Notes under the pieces: model-generated
What the model saw: the letters and a program-made list of their open reading frames with translations, nothing else
The model's database searches: none
Told to the model about the DNA's origin: nothing
DNA from: an uncultured Azospirillum sp.
GTDB lineage: Bacteria; Pseudomonadota; Alphaproteobacteria; RF32; CAG-239
DNA: 14,847 bases
Assembly: GCA_900539605.1 (NCBI GenBank)
Contig: UQCS01000036.1
Location: 1-14,847 of the forward strand
Reading direction: 5' to 3'
Translations under genes and position numbers: made by a program
Shown: positions 1 through 7,007 of the stretch, in pieces
Numbering within the stretch: the first letter of the stretch is position 1
Layout: every line of letters starts with the position of its first letter

Positions 1-188
1 TGTTTTTTCCATATATTTTTATTTATAAACAATATGTTATCTTTGTTTTTCGATCATTTTAAGTTTGACATGTTTTTCGCTTTTCAAACAAAACGAATAC
101 GAATTGAGCTTTCTTGGGCCGGCTTTTATAGTCCGCTGTCAAGTAAAGAATATGCTGTGACCAAATATTTGCACATTTAATAAGTTTA

Positions 189-216
189 GCCCCCTCTTTA
201 CGCTAAAAGAGAGGGC
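189..216. repeat. Imperfect inverted repeat (hairpin)
   Basis: An 11-nt arm GCCCCCTCTTT (189-199) faces AAAGAGAGGGC (206-216) across a 6-nt loop, with a single C/A mismatch. No T-run follows on either strand, so a classical Rho-independent terminator is not supported. It could be an RNA structural element or the end of a transcript entering from the left. It lies in a gene-free stretch. Confidence 0.5.
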
Positions 217-292
217 CACAACCGACATTAGGAGTTTTACGTAAGATAATATATACGATATTTAAAAATAAAATACAACCAAAGTTTGCAAA

Positions 293-301
293 TTATCCAC
301 A
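293..301 (+). promoter_or_regulatory. Perfect DnaA-box match (TTATCCACA)
   Basis: TTATCCACA is the exact DnaA-box consensus and sits beside very AT-rich DNA (about 243-290) in a gene-free region. It is the only perfect copy I noticed here. A random window of this size would carry one on either strand roughly one time in ten, so by itself it is weak evidence for a replication origin or DnaA regulation. Confidence 0.4.
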
Positions 302-435
302 ACCTTTCATGGAAAATATTCTTTCAATATCCGCATAGATTGTTTTATCTTTTATAAAGATGAAAAATCTGTTTGCATCTATTCATCTATATTTTCTGCA
401 AAAAAACAATCCCAAGGCAACCGGAACCGTCCTGC

Positions 436-473
436 AAAACAAAAACCGGCCGCAAAACATGTTTGCAACCGGT
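436..473 (-). terminator. Rho-independent terminator of dnaK
   Basis: Read on the minus strand, this follows the dnaK stop by about 25 nt. The outer stem ACCGG/CCGGT (445-449 with 469-473) and inner stem GCAAA/TTTGC (452-456 with 462-466) are separated by a 2x2 internal loop and closed by a 5-nt loop. A T-run (TTTTTGTTTT, 445 to 436) follows directly. The form and placement are those of an intrinsic terminator, so dnaK appears to be the last gene of its transcript. Confidence 0.8.
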
Positions 474-497
474 AATTGGTATCAATCAACTGATCGT

Positions 498-2417
498 TTA
501 TTTGACTTCTTCAAAGTCCGCATCAACGACTTTTTCGTCTTGCGGCGCTTCCGAAGAAGCCGCGCCGGTATCGGCTCCGGCCGTTCCCGATGCGCCTGCC
601 GCACCGGAGGCACCGGCGTTTTTATACATGGCTTCGCCCAGTTTCAACGAAGCCTGCATCAGACTTTCGCTCTTTTCTTTGATCACGGACAGATCATCAG
701 CTTCGAGTGCAGTCTTAAGGGCTTTGATTTCGGTTTCAATTGCCTGTTTGTCGGCTTCCGAAATTTTATCGGCATTTTCCTTCAAAGTTTTCTCAGTGGC
801 ATGAACTAGACTTTCGGCCTGATTCTTGGCTTCCACCGCTTCTTTCTTTTTCTTGTCCGCTTCGGCGTTGGCTTCGGCGTCTTTAACCATTTTATCAATG
901 TCGGCATCGCTCAAGCCGCCGCTGGCCTGAATGCGAATCGCCTGTTCTTTGTTGGTCGCTTTGTCTTTGGCCGATACGTTAACAATGCCGTTGGCATCAA
1001 TATCGAAGGTCACTTCAATCTGCGGCATACCGCGCGGTGCCGGCGGAATTCCCACCAGATCAAACTGTCCCAGCAGCTTGTTGTCGGCCGCCATTTCACG
1101 TTCACCTTGGAAAACACGGATGGTTACCGCGGTCTGACCGTCTTCGGCGGTCGAGAAAACCTGCGACTTGCGGGTTGGAATGGTGGTATTGCGGTCAATC
1201 AAACGGGTAAAGACACCGCCTAAAGTCTCGATACCCAAAGACAGCGGGGTTACGTCAAGCAACAAAACGTCTTTAACGTCGCCCATCAACACACCGCCCT
1301 GAATGGCCGCACCGACGGCAACCACTTCATCGGGGTTAACCCCTTTGTGCGGATCTTTACCGAAGATTTCCTTTACTTTTTCCTGTACTTTGGGCATACG
1401 GGTCATACCGCCGACCAAGATAACTTCGCTGACTTCACTGGCTTTCAATCCGGCATCGGACAACGCTTTGCGGCAAGGTTCAACCGTACGTTCGATCAAA
1501 TCGTCAACCAAAGATTCCAGTTTGGCACGGGTCAATTTAATGTTAAGGTGTTTCGGCCCGGTGGCATCGGCGGTAATAAACGGCAGGTTGACGTCGGTCT
1601 GAGTGGCCGAAGACAACTCGATTTTGGCCTTTTCAGCTGCTTCCTTCAGGCGTTGCAGTGCCAAACGGTCGTTTTTGAGGTCAATGCCGCTTTCTTTTTT
1701 GAATTCGTCCGCCAGATAATTGACAATCCGCTGGTCAAAATCTTCACCGCCGAGGAAGGTGTCGCCGTTGGTCGATTTGACTTCAAACACGCCATCGCCG
1801 ATTTCCAAAATCGAAATATCAAAAGTACCGCCGCCAAGGTCATAAACCGCAATGGTGCCGTTTTTGTTTTTATCAAGGCCGTAGGCCAGCGCCGCTGCCG
1901 TCGGTTCATTGATAATACGCAGAACGTCCAGACCGGCAATTTTGCCGGCGTCTTTGGTGGCTTGACGCTGAGAATCGTTAAAATAAGCCGGAACCGTAAT
2001 AACCGCCTTGTCAATTTTCTCGCCGAGATAACTTTCGGCATATTCTTTGATCTTTTGCAGAACAATCGCCGAAATTTGCGACGGCGCATATTTCTGTCCC
2101 TTAACTTCAACCCAGGCGTCACCGTTATCGCCGGGAACGATCTTGAACGGAACCAGCTTTTTGTCTTTTTCAACTTCTGGAGAATCATAACGGCGTCCGA
2201 TTAAGCGCTTGATTGCAAACAGCGTGTTTTCCGGATTGGTTACCGCCTGACGTTTGGCGGCGGCACCGACCAGCCGCTCGTTGTCGGTAAAAGCAACGAT
2301 TGACGGCGTTGTGCGCGCACCTTCGCTGTTTTCCAAAACTTTGGCTTCTCCACCCTCCATAACCGCAAAGCAGGAGTTGGTTGTACCTAAGTCGATACCT
2401 ATAACTTTATTGCTCAT
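498..2417 (-). CDS. dnaK: Molecular chaperone DnaK (Hsp70)
   Basis: This is the cytosolic ATP-dependent Hsp70 chaperone. It folds nascent and damaged proteins, with DnaJ stimulating its ATPase and GrpE exchanging nucleotide. At 639 residues it has the normal length. Seen directly: the phosphate-binding loop GIDLGTTNS at 7-15, a catalytic-type lysine in FAIKRLIG (K70), the second Hsp70 signature DLGGGTFD at 193-200, the third signature VILVGGMTRMPK at 332-343, and the hydrophobic interdomain linker DVLLLDVT at 383-390. A substrate-binding domain and helical lid follow, then an Ala/Gly/Ser-rich tail and the conserved acidic end DADFEEVK. The ATG at 2417 is preceded by an AAGGAAG ribosome site. 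It has its own promoter (2457-2485) and a terminator immediately downstream. dnaJ, which follows dnaK in many Alphaproteobacteria, is not present in the 497 bases downstream. Identification is certain. Confidence 0.98.
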   Translation of the reverse strand: MSNKVIGIDLGTTNSCFAVMEGGEAKVLENSEGARTTPSIVAFTDNERLVGAAAKRQAVTNPENTLFAIKRLIGRRYDSPEVEKDKKLVPFKIVPGDNGDAWVEVKGQKYAPSQISAIVLQKIKEYAESYLGEKIDKAVITVPAYFNDSQRQATKDAGKIAGLDVLRIINEPTAAALAYGLDKNKNGTIAVYDLGGGTFDISILEIGDGVFEVKSTNGDTFLGGEDFDQRIVNYLADEFKKESGIDLKNDRLALQRLKEAAEKAKIELSSATQTDVNLPFITADATGPKHLNIKLTRAKLESLVDDLIERTVEPCRKALSDAGLKASEVSEVILVGGMTRMPKVQEKVKEIFGKDPHKGVNPDEVVAVGAAIQGGVLMGDVKDVLLLDVTPLSLGIETLGGVFTRLIDRNTTIPTRKSQVFSTAEDGQTAVTIRVFQGEREMAADNKLLGQFDLVGIPPAPRGMPQIEVTFDIDANGIVNVSAKDKATNKEQAIRIQASGGLSDADIDKMVKDAEANAEADKKKKEAVEAKNQAESLVHATEKTLKENADKISEADKQAIETEIKALKTALEADDLSVIKEKSESLMQASLKLGEAMYKNAGASGAAGASGTAGADTGAASSEAPQDEKVVDADFEEVK

Positions 2418-2456
2418 AATCTTTCTTCCTTCGTAAATTTTAACTTTCTAAGTTGT

Positions 2457-2513
2457 TATATAGGAAGCTTAAAATTCATAAGCAATAGTTCAAAGCGTTT
2501 TTTTTGATTTTTT
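2457..2513 (-). promoter_or_regulatory. Probable sigma-70-type promoter of dnaK with upstream A-tracts
   Basis: On the minus strand, TTGCTT (2485-2480) is followed after exactly 17 nt by TATATA (2462-2457), about 40 nt before the dnaK start. Two A-tracts on the minus strand (2513-2508 and 2505-2498) lie upstream of the -35 box, roughly where an UP element would sit. I did not find a good heat-shock sigma-32 match or a CIRCE inverted repeat, so heat-shock control is not visible here. Confidence 0.5.
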
Positions 2514-2529
2514 ATCACGGTTATGACAA

Positions 2530-2549
2530 TGCCCCGGATGACCGGGGCA
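2530..2549 (-). terminator. GC-rich hairpin after the phosphorylase-like gene
   Basis: A perfect 8-bp stem TGCCCCGG/CCGGGGCA encloses an ATGA loop, 21 nt beyond the stop codon at 2571. The stem is strong, but neither strand has a proper T-run after it. It probably ends or stabilises the upstream operon transcript before the dnaK promoter, as a Rho-dependent or non-canonical terminator. Confidence 0.5.
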
Positions 2550-2570
2550 CTTATCTTTACGGCAAATCTT

Positions 2571-4061
2571 CTATTTTACGATTTCAAATCCGTTCTTTCC
2601 GCTTTCCAGCACCGTTCCGGCAAAAGCAAAATCGTTCTGGTTGCAGGAATAAATGCGGTACAAAATGTCACCGGCAGTCACTTTGTCTCCGGTTTTGCGG
2701 AACAGATCAAGGCCGGCGCCCGGATATTGTCCGCCGCCGCACAAAATGCCGAGACGGGTAATAAAACCGTTATCAATTTTTTGCACCGTACCGTCGGCAT
2801 CGGCAACCACGTCACGGGTGAGGTGACCCAGCTGAACCTGTGTCGGCGCTTTCCCCTGAGATTTAATAATCTGCTCCATGGCGTCAAGGGCCTTGCCCGA
2901 TTTCAAAAGCTCCCGTGCAACCACATAGCCCTGACCGCCGCGCAGTTTGGGATCAAACTCCAAAATCCGTCCGGCCAGGAACAAAGACTTCTCTTTGAGG
3001 TCTTCCGGTGCGTCTTCTTTGTTTTTCAGAACTTTCATAACATCACGCGATTCCAGCGCCGCACCGACACCGCAACCGATCGGTTCCGATCCGTCAGTAA
3101 TCACCACATCAACATTGATTTCCATCATATCACCGACATACTCTATCAACTTGCGCAAGCGCATCGCTTCCTGAGTGCTGCGGATACGGGTCCGGGGACC
3201 GACCGGAATGTCAATCAGCAGGTGAGTAACACCGGCAGCCATCTTGCTCGCCAGTACCGAAGCAATGCTTCTTTCCAACGTTGAAAGGCCGTTTTGCTGT
3301 TCGACCATCGAGATGATCTTGTCGGCAGCCGCAATTTCCAGTCCGTCGATATTAACCACTGCACCGCGTTTTTCCAAAACCTGTTTTTTGAGATTGCGGA
3401 CGTCAACATCAATTTGTGCCAGAACGGCCATTGTATCGGCCGAGCCCGAAATGCCGCCCAGCGAATGAGCTACCGTCTTGGGAATCGGCAAACCGTACGC
3501 CGCCACAATTGCCGTCAAAATCAAATCGGCCTTATTACCCGGAACTTCGCCCAGACAATAGTGATCGACAACGATTTCTTCGCTGCCCCAATCAATAATC
3601 CGGTCTCCCCGCAATGCTTCGGTCAGTGACAGCAATTCGCCCGGCGTGACAAAAGACCCCATGGCCACCAGAAAAGCGGCAATATCCATGTTGGAATAAC
3701 GACGTTCGGAAATATCGGCAATAATATCCGAATATTCCTTTGTGCTGAGAATATTTCCGGCAATTTTGCGGCGCACCGAAGCCAAACTCGGCGCCGGCGG
3801 CGTCAGAGTCAGCGAAACCCGAGATCCTTCCGCCAGACCGATTTGCTTAAACGCTTCGGTATTCAGTCCCAGTTCGTCGGGGCGGATGATTTTACTGCTG
3901 TCGACAACCTGCAAAAAAGCGTACACGGGGTTGGCACCGCCGTGAATCTCAATCCGGGTCATGGTACGGATGTTGTCAATTTTATAAATTGAACAATCCC
4001 GATGAATATAAGCGATACTTTCGTTAAAAGACGTGATCGGCAGATGTTTGAGTTCGAGCAT
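2571..4061 (-). CDS. Thymidine/AMP phosphorylase family protein with divergent active site
   Basis: The 496 residues align by eye along their whole length with the long bacterial/archaeal thymidine-AMP phosphorylase type. Seen are an N-terminal extension containing AYIHRDC (17-23), a helical region with RRKIAGNILST and IAAFLVA, a catalytic domain with DIPVGPRTRIRS (284-295) and VITDGSEPIGCGVGAALESRDV (320-341, key residues D323, G324, G329), and a C-terminal hammerhead domain with GAGLDLFRKTGDKVTAGD. Family members cleave nucleosides or NMPs with phosphate to base and sugar phosphate. The motif normally written DKHSIGGVPGNK reads DHYCLGEVPGNK (166-177), and the usual KTSSRAITSPAGTADTM reads KTVAHSLGGISGSADTM (195-211). 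The phosphate- and base-binding Lys, His, Ser and Arg are therefore all replaced, and activity or substrate may differ. AGGAG lies 7 nt before the ATG. It lies downstream of accD, 70 nt away, probably in the same operon. Confidence 0.85.
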   Translation of the reverse strand: MLELKHLPITSFNESIAYIHRDCSIYKIDNIRTMTRIEIHGGANPVYAFLQVVDSSKIIRPDELGLNTEAFKQIGLAEGSRVSLTLTPPAPSLASVRRKIAGNILSTKEYSDIIADISERRYSNMDIAAFLVAMGSFVTPGELLSLTEALRGDRIIDWGSEEIVVDHYCLGEVPGNKADLILTAIVAAYGLPIPKTVAHSLGGISGSADTMAVLAQIDVDVRNLKKQVLEKRGAVVNIDGLEIAAADKIISMVEQQNGLSTLERSIASVLASKMAAGVTHLLIDIPVGPRTRIRSTQEAMRLRKLIEYVGDMMEINVDVVITDGSEPIGCGVGAALESRDVMKVLKNKEDAPEDLKEKSLFLAGRILEFDPKLRGGQGYVVARELLKSGKALDAMEQIIKSQGKAPTQVQLGHLTRDVVADADGTVQKIDNGFITRLGILCGGGQYPGAGLDLFRKTGDKVTAGDILYRIYSCNQNDFAFAGTVLESGKNGFEIVK

Positions 4062-4097
4062 AAGCTTACTCCTGTTGACAGTATGGCAGTTACGGCA

Positions 4098-4126
4098 CCG
4101 GCCGGCTTAGCAAACAAACCGGCCGG
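4098..4126 (-). terminator. Hairpin between accD and the phosphorylase-like gene
   Basis: Two copies of the palindrome CCGGCCGG (4098-4105 and 4119-4126) are separated by 13 nt and begin 6 nt after the accD stop. They can form an 8-bp, all-GC stem. No T-run follows, and the next gene begins soon after, so this is more likely a partial terminator or mRNA-processing/stabilising structure that sets lower expression of the downstream gene than a full stop. Confidence 0.5.
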
Positions 4127-4131
4127 ACACT

Positions 4132-5022
4132 TTATTTTTTGCTTTTGAGCGGTTCGCTTTTAACCATTTCACATTCGATCTTCTGGTGGGTCAGGATACT
4201 CAAAACCTTAACCAGAGTCGATTTCATTTCCGCTCGCGTGACGACAATGTCGACCATTCCGTGTTCGCGCAGATATTCTGCCCGTTGAAAACCTTCCGGC
4301 AACTTCTCGCGGATCGTCTGCTCAATCACCCGCGGGCCGGCAAAACCGATCAGACAGCCTTTTTCGGCAATGTGAATATCGCCCAGCATCGCAAAGGAAG
4401 CCGAAACACCGCCGGTCGTCGGATCGGTCATGACCGAAATAAACGGCAGGCCGTTTTCCTTAACCATGTTCACCGCCGAAGTGGTGCGGGCCATTTGCAT
4501 CAGCGACAAAATACCCTCCTGCATCCGCGCGCCGCCCGAGTTGGCGACCGTAATCAACGGGATTTTATATTTAACCGCATGTTCGGCCGCTTTGACAATA
4601 CCTTCGCCGACAGCCATTCCCATTGAACCGCCCATAAAAGAAAAGTCCAGCACCGCCAACACGCATTTAATGCCGCCGATGGTTCCCTTGGCAACCTTGA
4701 TTGCATCCTGATTGCCGGTCGATTTGCGATAAGCTTTCAGGCGGTCGGTATATTTTTTGGTATCCTTAAACTTAAGCGGATCTTCCTTGGTTTCCGGCAG
4801 GGCAATTTCGGTATAAGCGCCGTCGAACAGAAGTTTGAGGCGTTTGTCGATGTACAGACGCAGATGATGGTCGCATTTCGGGCAAACATACCAGGTTTTT
4901 TTCAACTCTTTGGAAAACAGCAGTTCGCCGCAGCCCGGACATTTCAGCCACAAATCGTCGGCAATTTCCTTCGGCGTGGTTTTCTTGATTTTCGGGCGGA
5001 CAAAGTCAGACAGCCAATTCAT
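4132..5022 (-). CDS. accD: Acetyl-CoA carboxylase carboxyltransferase subunit beta
   Basis: AccD pairs with AccA to form the carboxyltransferase that moves the carboxyl group from biotin on AccB to acetyl-CoA. This makes malonyl-CoA for fatty acid synthesis in the cytosol. The 296 residues match the usual length. The N-terminal zinc ribbon is visible as C28-x2-C31-x15-C47-x2-C50 (KCPGCGELLF and YVCPKCDHHL). The crotonase-like core carries GGSMGMAVGEGI, the conserved NSGGARMQEG and MTDPTTGGVSASFAMLGD. AAGGA stands 8 nt before the ATG. It follows lapA by 21 nt. In many Alphaproteobacteria trpF-trpB-trpA precede accD and folC follows it. Neither is here: lapA lies directly upstream and a phosphorylase-like gene downstream. 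Confidence 0.97.
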   Translation of the reverse strand: MNWLSDFVRPKIKKTTPKEIADDLWLKCPGCGELLFSKELKKTWYVCPKCDHHLRLYIDKRLKLLFDGAYTEIALPETKEDPLKFKDTKKYTDRLKAYRKSTGNQDAIKVAKGTIGGIKCVLAVLDFSFMGGSMGMAVGEGIVKAAEHAVKYKIPLITVANSGGARMQEGILSLMQMARTTSAVNMVKENGLPFISVMTDPTTGGVSASFAMLGDIHIAEKGCLIGFAGPRVIEQTIREKLPEGFQRAEYLREHGMVDIVVTRAEMKSTLVKVLSILTHQKIECEMVKSEPLKSKK

Positions 5023-5043
5023 GTCGCAAATCCTTACATAATT

Positions 5044-5478
5044 TTACAGGCACCAGAAATCGTCGGATTTTTCGGCCTTATGTTTAAACAAATTTTTGAT
5101 TTTATCTTTCAGGCCGGCCTTCGGCGTTTCAGTTTTTACTCCCGGCGCCGGCAGATCGGTTTTTGCCTTAACGTTTTCAAGATCGCCTTTCAGGCTTTCG
5201 ACCCGACCGGCCAATTCCTGCTGTTGCTGGCTCAGTTTTTTATTCTGGCGCTGTTGGGCCCGCAAAGCCTTGCGCAACGGCGCATAGGAAAGCCACGAAT
5301 CCAGCTTGCCGACGATATACCCGAAAACGATAAAAAAGATAACGGCAACGCTTAAGGAAATTGTAATTTCGATGTTAAACGGCCACAGGCTGAAAACAGC
5401 CATATCGTTGTTTACAAAAGCAAAGACTGCCACAATTATAATTAACGGCAATCCGATTATCATTTTTACAAAATTCAT
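5044..5478 (-). CDS. LapA-domain (DUF1049-type) inner-membrane protein
   Basis: This is a 144-residue membrane protein of the lipopolysaccharide assembly protein A domain type. Two hydrophobic segments are visible, at about 5-25 and 38-60, joined by the short hairpin typical of the family (VNNDMAVFSLWPFNIEITISLSVAV). A glutamine/lysine-rich coiled coil follows at about 66-105, then a lysine-rich cytoplasmic tail containing LKDKIKNLFKHK. In enterobacteria LapA works with LapB/YciM at the inner membrane in balancing LPS synthesis, but the exact role in Alphaproteobacteria is less clear. A purine-rich AGGAAAGG/AAGG site precedes the ATG. It sits 32 nt after ihfB and 21 nt before accD, an arrangement I recognise from alphaproteobacterial genomes, which supports the call. 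The family is clear, the specific function inferred. Confidence 0.82.
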   Translation of the reverse strand: MNFVKMIIGLPLIIIVAVFAFVNNDMAVFSLWPFNIEITISLSVAVIFFIVFGYIVGKLDSWLSYAPLRKALRAQQRQNKKLSQQQQELAGRVESLKGDLENVKAKTDLPAPGVKTETPKAGLKDKIKNLFKHKAEKSDDFWCL

Positions 5479-5510
5479 AGCCTTGCCTTTCCTGAAAAAT
5501 CCGGTGTTTT

Positions 5511-5795
5511 TTATTCTGCTTTGTTGAGCAGTTCATACAGCTGTTTGCCGGCCTTAAAATGCGGAATATTGCGAGCATCGACACTCAGCTTTTCGCCGGT
5601 GCGGGGATTTTTGGCCATACGCGGCGAGCGGGTGCGAATCGAAAAAGCGCCGAAACCGCGGAACTCGACGCGTTCGCCGTCGGCCAGGGCATTGATGATG
5701 CTGTCCAGAATAACGGTCACGATCCGGTCAATTTCCTTAACCGTCAGACTGGGGTTTTTCGCTGCAATTTTTTCAATTAATTCAGATTTAGTCAC
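5511..5795 (-). CDS. ihfB: Integration host factor subunit beta (HU/IHF family)
   Basis: This is a 94-residue nucleoid-associated protein that, with an alpha subunit, bends DNA sharply for recombination, replication initiation and transcription control. The family fold is evident: N-terminal helices (MTKSELIEKIAAKNP), the GERVEFRGFGAFS saddle at 40-52, and the DNA-contacting arm RMAKNPRTGEKLSV with the intercalating proline at position 64, followed by PHFKAGKQL. The MTKSELIE start and the FRGFGAF stretch favour IHF-beta over HU. The start codon is GTG at 5795, with AGAGG 7 nt upstream. It heads a run with lapA and accD. A possible promoter lies at 5826-5854. No alpha subunit is in the window. 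Confidence 0.92.
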   Translation of the reverse strand: MTKSELIEKIAAKNPSLTVKEIDRIVTVILDSIINALADGERVEFRGFGAFSIRTRSPRMAKNPRTGEKLSVDARNIPHFKAGKQLYELLNKAE

Positions 5796-5825
5796 TTTAA
5801 TACCTCTTTGTTTATGTTTTAGTGT

Positions 5826-5854
5826 AAATTAACTGTTTTTAATTTATAAATCAA
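5826..5854 (-). promoter_or_regulatory. Possible promoter of ihfB-lapA-accD
   Basis: On the minus strand, TTGATT (5854-5849) and TAATTT (5831-5826) are separated by 17 nt, about 30 nt before the ihfB start, in an AT-rich gap. The match to the sigma-70 consensus is moderate. AT-rich DNA produces such pairs easily, so this is a candidate only. Confidence 0.35.
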
Positions 5855-5864
5855 TACATCTTGT

Positions 5865-5887
5865 TGCATAAAACAAAATTTTATGCA
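5865..5887. repeat. Perfect 9-bp inverted repeat over the rmuC stop codon
   Basis: TGCATAAAA (5865-5873) and TTTTATGCA (5879-5887) form a perfect 9-bp dyad with a 5-nt spacer. It covers the rmuC stop codon and lies just upstream of the ihfB promoter candidate. No T-run follows on the minus strand. It may be a weak transcript-end hairpin for accA-rmuC or a protein-binding dyad for ihfB. Confidence 0.45.
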
Positions 5888-7005
5888 TTATCACCGGCAG
5901 ACGACCTCTGCGGAAGAGAGGTTTGGGACCCGGCGTCCAACTCCAGATCCCCGATCCGCCCTATTCTTTTGCCGATTTTGGCAGAAGAAACCTTTATATC
6001 GCCGATATCTTTGGCCGCCTGTTCGAAATGACGGATCAAATTGTCTGTCCGCTCGTCAAGACGGTTGACATCTTCGGTCAAAAGGCCGACTTCGCGCTGA
6101 ATAATTCCCGCCTGTTCCTGCATCCGCGCATCTTTCAACACCGCCCGCACCGTATTCAGCGTTGCCATCAGAGTGGTGGGCGAAACGATCCACACCCGGG
6201 CCCGATACGAAAATTCCACCACATCGACAAAACGGGCATGAAGTTCGGCATAAATCGATTCTGCCGGGAGAAACATCAAGGCCGATTCCGCCGTTTCGCC
6301 GGGAATAATATATTTGTCGGCAATGTCGCGGATATGCCTGACAACCGAAGCCCGAAAAAAACGTTCCGCCTCCTGTTTTTCGCGTTCGTTGGCAGCCAGG
6401 CGCAAAGCCTGATAACTTTCGAGCGGGAACTTCGAATCCACGACAATCGCACCGGGCGGATCCGGCAGCTTTAAAAGGCAATCGGCCCGCTTCTGGTTGC
6501 TGAGCACGACCTGAAAAGCATAAACCGACGGCGGTAAAATCGACGTGACCAGATCATTGAGCTGGATCTCGCCGAAAGCGCCGCGCGCCTGTTTGTTGGA
6601 AAGAACTTCCTGCAACGACACCACCTGTTCGGAAAGAGCGGATATTTTCTGCTGTGCGGCGTCTATTTTAACCAGACGCTCACGCAAAGCGCTCAGGGTT
6701 TCATCGGTACGGGAACCGGAAAGGCGCAGCCCTTCACCCACTTTCTGGGTTACCTGCAACAATTTATCATCAATAATTTTTAATAATGAAAGCTTTTGTT
6801 CGGCAAGCGCTTCCACAATTTTATTCTGTTCCAGCGAATGATGCTCGCTCAGCTGCATCAGCCGTCCCGTCAACTCTGCCTGAGAACGCAGCAGCGTTTC
6901 GTCAAAACCGCGCCGGCGCCCGGGCATCAGAAAAACGGCGGCAATCGTTATCAACAATAGCACAATCACCGCAATTAAACCAATTTCGACCAGCGATAAA
7001 GTCAT
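5881..7005 (-). CDS. rmuC: DNA recombination protein RmuC
   Basis: RmuC proteins limit recombination at inverted repeats and have a restriction-like nuclease fold. The biochemical role is not settled. Visible in the 374 residues are one N-terminal membrane anchor (about 4-28, VEIGLIAVIVLLLITIAAVFLM) and a coiled-coil region at about 35-135. The RmuC domain follows, with ARGAFGEIQLNDLV, a typical VVDSKFPLESYQALR strand carrying putative active-site residues, FLPAESIYAEL and VWIVSPTTLMATL. A C-terminal coiled coil ends the protein. It is shorter than the roughly 475-residue E. coli protein, mainly in the coiled coil and tail. The ATG lies only 2 nt after the accA stop with a poor ribosome site, so translation is probably coupled to accA. 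Confidence 0.93.
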   Translation of the reverse strand: MTLSLVEIGLIAVIVLLLITIAAVFLMPGRRRGFDETLLRSQAELTGRLMQLSEHHSLEQNKIVEALAEQKLSLLKIIDDKLLQVTQKVGEGLRLSGSRTDETLSALRERLVKIDAAQQKISALSEQVVSLQEVLSNKQARGAFGEIQLNDLVTSILPPSVYAFQVVLSNQKRADCLLKLPDPPGAIVVDSKFPLESYQALRLAANEREKQEAERFFRASVVRHIRDIADKYIIPGETAESALMFLPAESIYAELHARFVDVVEFSYRARVWIVSPTTLMATLNTVRAVLKDARMQEQAGIIQREVGLLTEDVNRLDERTDNLIRHFEQAAKDIGDIKVSSAKIGKRIGRIGDLELDAGSQTSLPQRSSAGDNA

Positions 7006-7007
7006 GA

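Larger units (their letters stand above)
1..435. other. AT-rich intergenic region without a supported gene
   Basis: I see no credible coding region here. Short open frames lack a ribosome binding site and family-like sequence, and the ones after 360 are antisense extensions of the dnaK region. The stretch is AT-rich and holds a DnaA box (293-301), an imperfect hairpin (189-216) and a 9-bp direct repeat, TGTTTTTCG, at 44-52 and 71-79. A minus-strand ATG at 12-10 could open a gene leaving the window, but it has no visible Shine-Dalgarno sequence, so I do not call it. No tRNA-like cloverleaf was recognised by eye. Confidence 0.6.

Noticed and set aside
1..12. Minus-strand ATG at 12-10 as the start of a gene leaving the window
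   Set aside because: There are only four codons, no Shine-Dalgarno sequence, and an AT-rich context where such ATGs are common.
125..142. TTGACA and TATAAA on the minus strand as a promoter
   Set aside because: The two hexamers are only 6 nt apart, far from the required 16-18 nt, and no gene start is supported downstream.
1347..2204. Long plus-strand open frame (285 codons) opposite dnaK
   Set aside because: It is antisense to an unmistakable dnaK, has no family-like sequence or ribosome site, and is explained by dnaK codon bias.
2523..3284. Plus-strand open frame (253 codons) opposite the phosphorylase-like gene
   Set aside because: It has no recognisable motifs, lies within a well-conserved gene on the other strand, and covers the terminator hairpin.
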